Both the position numbers and the translations under genes were made by a program. The notes beneath the pieces are model-generated. The model was given only the letters and a program-made list of their open reading frames with translations, ran no database searches and was not told the origin of the DNA. A stretch of DNA of 64,000 nt from Branchiostoma belcheri (taxonomy: Eukaryota; Chordata; Leptocardii; Amphioxiformes; Branchiostomatidae): NCBI RefSeq assembly GCF_001625305.1, contig NW_017804242.1:2750601-2814600 (forward strand), written 5' to 3'. Positions within the stretch are counted from its first letter, which is position 1. Each line of letters starts with the position of its first letter. Positions 61,189-64,000 of the stretch are shown here, one piece after another.

Positions 61189-63066
61189 TCGATCCAGGCC
61201 ACACTGCAATGCCTAATTATCCATGATGGAGCTAGCATAGGACGAACCATCTGGAGTGGTATTAAGTTTCATCCGCTAATTTGGATTCCCTTGAAATGCC
61301 ATAGATATGATTACAATAATCAAACTGCCCCCGGAGTTACGCTAGATAAAAGCCGCGCACAGCGTCTGGCCCACGCCGCGTTGCCTTGCTACACGTCATA
61401 CTCTACCCTATCCTGTAATGGCGCGTTGCCGGTTTGGTTGTTCCCGATCACCCACACAAGCTCACAAGCAGAGATAAGGCTATCTGCTGCGGTCCGCGGA
61501 GATGCCCTGGGGAATCACGAACTCTCTAAATTACAGCCCAAACGATCGGTTTGAGACCGGAGTAGATCGTTGCTTACGTATATCTTTCCATCTTTACGCT
61601 CCACTGGGCAAAGAAATTGCATCATTACGTACCATTGCAGGGCTGATACCAGGCGGCGCGGCGAAGGTAACGAGAGTAATGATATTATGGCTGGCCATCA
61701 ATTCAAGAAATTGACCTGTCGTGTTTTTCATTCAAACACCAAAAGAAGATATACTGTGGCGCCGTACTGAAGCCATTCGCTTATACTAGCCGCACCACAA
61801 TGATAGAATCTATAGCGCATGAATGCAAAAAGTCGGCGTAGAATATTGAGAACGTTACAGGCAGACAAAGCCGTACTTGTTCATGGAATCTTTAGATTTA
61901 CGATGTGGCTTTCCGAGTAACAGTAATTCGTCTTGTACAGCTTATCTGGACTCAACTTCTTGGGCTCAAGTTGATTTTTCGCCCAGTAATTTGCGACGCC
62001 CGGCGAGACTAAAGCAGACGTGAGGCGTGGTGGTGACAGGGCTCCCTGGAATCAGGTGTGTTAACAAGCGGGGGAGATGGATACCTGGTCGGCTAACAAA
62101 CGACTTCCCACAAATGGATACCAGTCGATAAATACGGATAGCCTGATGAGTGTGGCCAAAGAAAAATGAGTCAATCCACAAGAAGTACCTGTACAAGACG
62201 AATGTCGCAGTTATATTTCCAGAATGAGGCCGAGGAGGCAGCTTACTTCATACAGAGGAGGTAATTGAATGTCACGCGAGGTTACATGCAGCGCAGTTTG
62301 TTTTGCTCTGATGGATATTGAATAATCCTGGTGGATTTGATTTTGTCGACACCGGAAAGCACTTATCTATTTGTTTTTGCTGGTACACATACAGCCAGGG
62401 TTACCCAACTAGCGAACTTTGGGAAAGCATTAAGGAAAAGCACTAAGGCGTTGAGCCTAGGTATATGTAAGGCTTAGTGGGATAAACACTTTACTTTCTC
62501 TTGTGACGCAACATTTCATGGAGTTCAGTCACTGGTTGTAATTCAAAAGCAGTTATGTCACCTAGATGTTGCTTATGTGCGCACAGTTGGTTTATCTCTG
62601 TTTTGTAGTCATTATTCAGTAGCGCTGCATGTTACATACTTTTATTGGGTAGTGAACATTTGCCAGGCGGAATAAAAGGTGTGGTAAAGTCGTCTGGAAT
62701 CCATGCCACGTAATGCAAACGACGGTTGGTGGCAAACGACTTTTTCATTGGTAACTTTTCTTGCTTTCTTGAAGCGCAGCTAAGTTGTAGTCAGGGGGAA
62801 TGCTGGAATAACAACTTAACTACAGAATTACGGAGAGTTCATAACTACAAAAATCTATAGCAATTTTCGATTTTTTTTTTGCGAGATCAAAAAAACAATT
62901 CATATCAACAATATACAAACATACAGAAATAGCACTCATGTTTTCTTTCATTTCTTTTTTAGTGTTTGTTGAATGTTGTCTTTCATATCATAGTTTTCGT
63001 TCCTGGAAACTGCCACGCCGGGTCCCGGGCTGGAAATGTGACTTTAGTATAAAGAATCACACTTAC

Positions 63067-63246
63067 ATGAGATGACGATGAACATGACTCCCCAGTAGAA
63101 GCTGAGGATCCAGCCCACGATGATGATGGCCAGCACGATCTGCACGAAGGCTGCCAGCAGGCAGTACGAGAACGGCTTCGTCTTCGGCTCGTCCTTCATC
63201 CCCGGCACCGGGCAGCACAGCGTGAAGAACGCCGACAGGAACGTAC
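63067..63246 (-). CDS. Internal exon of a second SPEC3/stum-family gene (partial)
   Basis: The exon has an AG acceptor (on the complement) at its 63246 side and a GT donor at its 63067 side, with the same entry and exit phases as exon 3 of the 47-51 kb gene. It encodes GTFLSAFFTLCCPVPGMK, a short hydrophilic loop (DEPKTKPFS), then two membrane segments (AAFVQIVLAIIIVGWIL and FYWGVMFIVIS). It is 180 nt against 204 in the neighbour because the loop is shorter. The exon with the preceding LP...LPG segment should lie beyond 64000; the terminal exon was not found. Same strand and arrangement as the neighbour suggest a tandem duplication. Confidence 0.82.
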
Positions 63247-64000
63247 CTGCACAGACGTGGGGAAGAGTTTGTTTGTTTGTTTATTAATTTGCTAATGAGA
63301 GAATCTACAACAGCAAATAAATGATAAAAGACATGCCGCGGGTAGAAGGCAACCTGATATCACTCTCCCCCCATCTTAAACAGCGTATATATCAAGGTAA
63401 CAAAGTAAAAGAAAATTGTGTCTGAACAGATGAGTAATCATGCCTACCAATGCAGTGGTACATCATACAACGCACTAATCCCTGAGAGTACTAAAGATTC
63501 ACGGGCATAACATGCAGGCTTAGTACTAACAGTCACAAAATTATTTTAAAGAAAGTAATAAAGAAAAAAATACTATACACCACTACGTTTTAACCTCCTT
63601 TGTTTAATACCTCTTTAAAACACATCACAGCCTAAACCTGGAGATGCATTCGCCTGGTTGAACCATAAACTGAACTACAGTGAACCGCATCGTAATCATT
63701 AGCATTCTGTGATAGCCACGAGTCGCCAGTGCTTTACGTAAAATAAAAATCTATCTATACAACCAGTTGACATTTGCTGACCGTATAGGCCCTAATAAAC
63801 GGATCTTGGTGATTTGATATTATTGATGCATTTATTAGGGTAGAGACTCATGTGCAAGAGAAGTAATAATGTTGGAACTGAGTTGATATGTCATGCCACC
63901 ATTGAGAACTAGTGCACATCCGCAAATTGCTCTGTAAGAGGAATTATCAACCACTTTCTTTGGCCTCCCAATGACGTAAATATTCAAAATGTATCAGGTT
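63247..64000 (-). other. Intron of the second stum-like gene
   Basis: AT-rich, with no coding signal. GGTAGAGACTCATG at about 63839 recalls the MITE-like ends at about 4892 and 5180. Nothing else is supported. Confidence 0.5.

Larger units (their letters stand above)
58083..63066. other. Gene-free stretch between the LINE and the second stum-like exon
   Basis: No supported gene. The terminal exon of the second stum-like gene should lie here (or further left) on the minus strand, but no candidate has both a good acceptor and family similarity. Contents: the small retroposed end, a GAT microsatellite, a MITE copy at about 61.1 kb, and a sequence at 58615-58655 (CAGCTAGAATAGGGTGGCTAC) that resembles 21115-21152 in an HNRNPL intron. 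Confidence 0.45.

Noticed and set aside
62760..62823. Another candidate terminal exon (minus strand, FKLLFQHSP then stop)
   Set aside because: Weak acceptor and no similarity to known SPEC3/stum tails.
1..64000. CRISPR arrays, operons, bacterial-type promoters and rRNA/tRNA genes
   Set aside because: None seen. The tandem repeats lack spacer structure and the gene architecture is eukaryotic. A tRNA or snoRNA could have been missed by eye; a covariance-model scan would decide.

Overview
The window is animal nuclear DNA. It holds intron-rich genes with GT-AG splice sites, a vertebrate-like HNRNPL gene, many short inverted-repeat elements and fragments of non-LTR retrotransposons. The gene content fits an invertebrate chordate, most likely a lancelet (Branchiostoma): a stand-alone IgGFc-binding domain protein, an unduplicated HNRNPL/HNRNPLL-type gene, and tandem SPEC3/stum-family genes. 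The species call is inference; nothing was searched.

Layout, left to right. (1) 305-4345, minus: a complete 10-exon secreted protein with an IgGFc-binding domain. (2) 4346-7552: gene-poor DNA with a 20-bp tandem repeat, a decayed LINE reverse transcriptase fragment and an AT-rich stretch that is probably the GALM 3' UTR. (3) 7553-12666, minus: a complete 7-exon galactose mutarotase (GALM, 346 aa). (4) 12667-12947: a head-to-head promoter of about 280 bp with a CRE palindrome and a GC box. (5) 12948-44661, plus: a complete 18-exon HNRNPL gene (574 aa, four RRMs). Two of its introns are AT-AC introns of the minor (U12) spliceosome. The 3' UTR runs to an AATAAA at 46294. (6) 47137-51391, minus: a complete 4-exon SPEC3/stum-family membrane protein (411 aa). 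A degenerate copy of its last exon lies inside its own intron 3. (7) 51392-63066: accessory DNA with a PIF/Harbinger-like MITE, a 5'-truncated LINE of about 2.2 kb with two frameshifts, a small retroposed 3' end with a 15-bp target duplication, and solo MITE ends. (8) 63067-63246, minus: one internal exon of a second SPEC3/stum-family gene that continues beyond the window.

The genes are not functionally linked (innate or mucosal-type secreted protein, sugar metabolism, RNA splicing, membrane protein). GALM and HNRNPL share a promoter region, and HNRNPL and the stum-like gene are convergent. The most interesting signals are the two exact-consensus AT-AC introns in HNRNPL, a nearly perfect 140-bp palindrome in one of its introns, several local duplications of splice sites and exon edges, and the duplicated terminal exon in the stum-like gene.

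All exon boundaries were read by eye from splice consensus, reading phase and protein family similarity. They keep one open frame through each complete gene, but no transcript data were available.
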